Virus record (IMG/VR): IMGVR_UViG_3300043568_000634
Span: 1 to 21,734 of that record
Direction: 5' to 3' (one strand)
Origin: a virus
DNA: 21,734 bases
This document shows, in pieces, positions 21,185 through 21,734 of the stretch. The stretch's first letter is position 1. Each line of letters begins with the position of its first letter. The translations under genes and the position numbers were made by a program. The notes under the pieces are model-generated. The model was given only the letters and a program-made list of their open reading frames with translations, had not been told where the DNA came from and ran no database searches.

Positions 21185-21734
21185 CTAGTATTTATCGACT
21201 ATGATGTATTCGTAGATCTTGCCCAGCACCTGTGAATCACGCATTTTCAACATCAGTAACGTGTTTGCATCTTCAACATACATATATCTTCGATCCCAAT
21301 ACCAATCAGTAGTTAAAAACCAAATTTTAACAGAATTAGAAATTAAAATTTTATCATTCTGGGTACCTAACCAATTTATATATCTAATTTTAGAATCCTT
21401 ATCTCCTTTAAGTTTGTGTGGAAGAAGATAAATTTTATATCTGTATTTGTCATGAGGCAATTTTTTTGTTAGAATAAAATCAGTATTTTCCAGCAGTTCT
21501 AAATTATTTCTTGTAGGTGCGTATCTATTTACAATAATAGATTCAAATTTTAATGATATTGTGTCAAATATATCTGCATCGTTTGCATACAAATCAATAG
21601 TATTAGCTTCAATGCGTTTGGCAAAGTCTTGCTGATTTAAACTTGATAAAAATGTAGTAAGCTCTAAAAAAGATATTTTATTTTTTAGAGCTTTGTGATG
21701 CGAAGAAAACACACTTTTAGTGTATGTTGCCGGA
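21185..21734 (-). CDS. Conserved hypothetical phage protein, 5' end cut by the window
   Basis: The frame is open from the right edge to the stop at 21185. A GTG at 21712 could start a 175-residue protein, but no stop precedes it and no ribosome site is seen, so the true start probably lies outside. The protein has a pattern I recall from marine phages: KLPHDKYRYKIYLLPHKLKGD, then SNSVKIWFLTTDWYWDRRYMYVED and a C-terminal YEYIIVDKY. The function of that family is unknown to me. The gene is clearly richer in A and T than the others, like the oxygenase at 2869-3489, suggesting a different history. Confidence 0.7.
   Translation of the reverse strand, partial: PATYTKSVFSSHHKALKNKISFLELTTFLSSLNQQDFAKRIEANTIDLYANDADIFDTISLKFESIIVNRYAPTRNNLELLENTDFILTKKLPHDKYRYKIYLLPHKLKGDKDSKIRYINWLGTQNDKILISNSVKIWFLTTDWYWDRRYMYVEDANTLLMLKMRDSQVLGKIYEYIIVDKY
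21189..21196 (-). promoter_or_regulatory. NATAAATA box, doubtful late promoter
   Basis: GATAAATA on the minus strand, 4 nt before the ATG at 21184, inside the last codons (Val-Asp-Lys-Tyr) of the upstream gene. The coding constraint and lack of room for a leader make chance a real possibility. Confidence 0.25.

Noticed and set aside
1-21734. tRNA genes, CRISPR arrays, insertion sequences, att sites
   Set aside because: I saw no cloverleaf-like stretch, no regular repeat-spacer pattern and no transposase or integrase motif on either strand. A tRNAscan-type search would settle the tRNA question.

Overview
The window reads as a piece of a T4-like myovirus genome (a tailed phage with a contractile tail) from an aquatic bacterium. 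The evidence is a T4-type family B DNA polymerase followed by a sliding-clamp-like gene, a DsbA-like late-transcription protein, and many small, tightly overlapping genes of the kinds found in marine cyanophages and related T4-like phages. Every gene I accept lies on the minus strand, so transcription runs from high to low coordinates. I see no tRNA, rRNA, CRISPR array, integrase or insertion sequence. The host cannot be fixed from this sequence, and there are no photosynthesis genes here. No gap between genes exceeds 300 bases, and genes are often joined by 4-nt ATGA overlaps.

Late, particle-related part (about 21734 down to 13248). This holds a conserved structural-type gene (20807-21184) and an incomplete gene at the right edge. 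Next come a Cys-containing processed protein (20024-20764), a nucleotidyltransferase fused to long unknown domains (18229-19689) and a large Ala/Pro-rich protein (16341-18218). An IscA/ErpA-type Fe-S protein, a ParB/sulfiredoxin-like protein with a Gly/Tyr-rich head, and a Lys/Asp/Glu-rich scaffold-like protein (13248-14219) follow. Several of these share an N-terminus resembling the T4 capsid-targeting peptide and carry repeated hydrophobic-x-Glu|Ala/Gly sites like those cut by the T4 prohead protease gp21. I infer that a set of internal head proteins is encoded here, one of which carries an enzyme domain. Short NATAAATA boxes resembling T4 late promoters lie in front of four of these genes.

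Boundary (13166-13247). A factor-independent terminator closes the late block. A sigma70-like promoter has its -35 element inside that terminator hairpin and drives the next genes.

Replication part (13165 to 9068). The order is dsbA-like gene, a small membrane protein, DNA polymerase (TTG start), a sigma70-like promoter, then the sliding clamp.

DNA modification and nucleotide part (9065 to 2038). A DpdA-type DNA guanine transglycosylase is followed by a chain of small overlapping genes ending in a QueD-like T-fold protein. Then come a glycosyltransferase, a 2-oxoglutarate/Fe(II) oxygenase and, under its own promoter, GTP cyclohydrolase I. FolE, the QueD-like protein and DpdA together suggest that the phage replaces guanines in its DNA with a 7-deazaguanine. 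QueE and QueC are not in the window, and the QueD-like protein lacks the usual catalytic Cys and His by my alignment.

Left end (2024 to 1). A second 2OG/Fe(II) oxygenase is followed by a run of small genes, including a cupin-fold protein, a 38-residue ORF and the start of a small membrane protein cut by the window edge.
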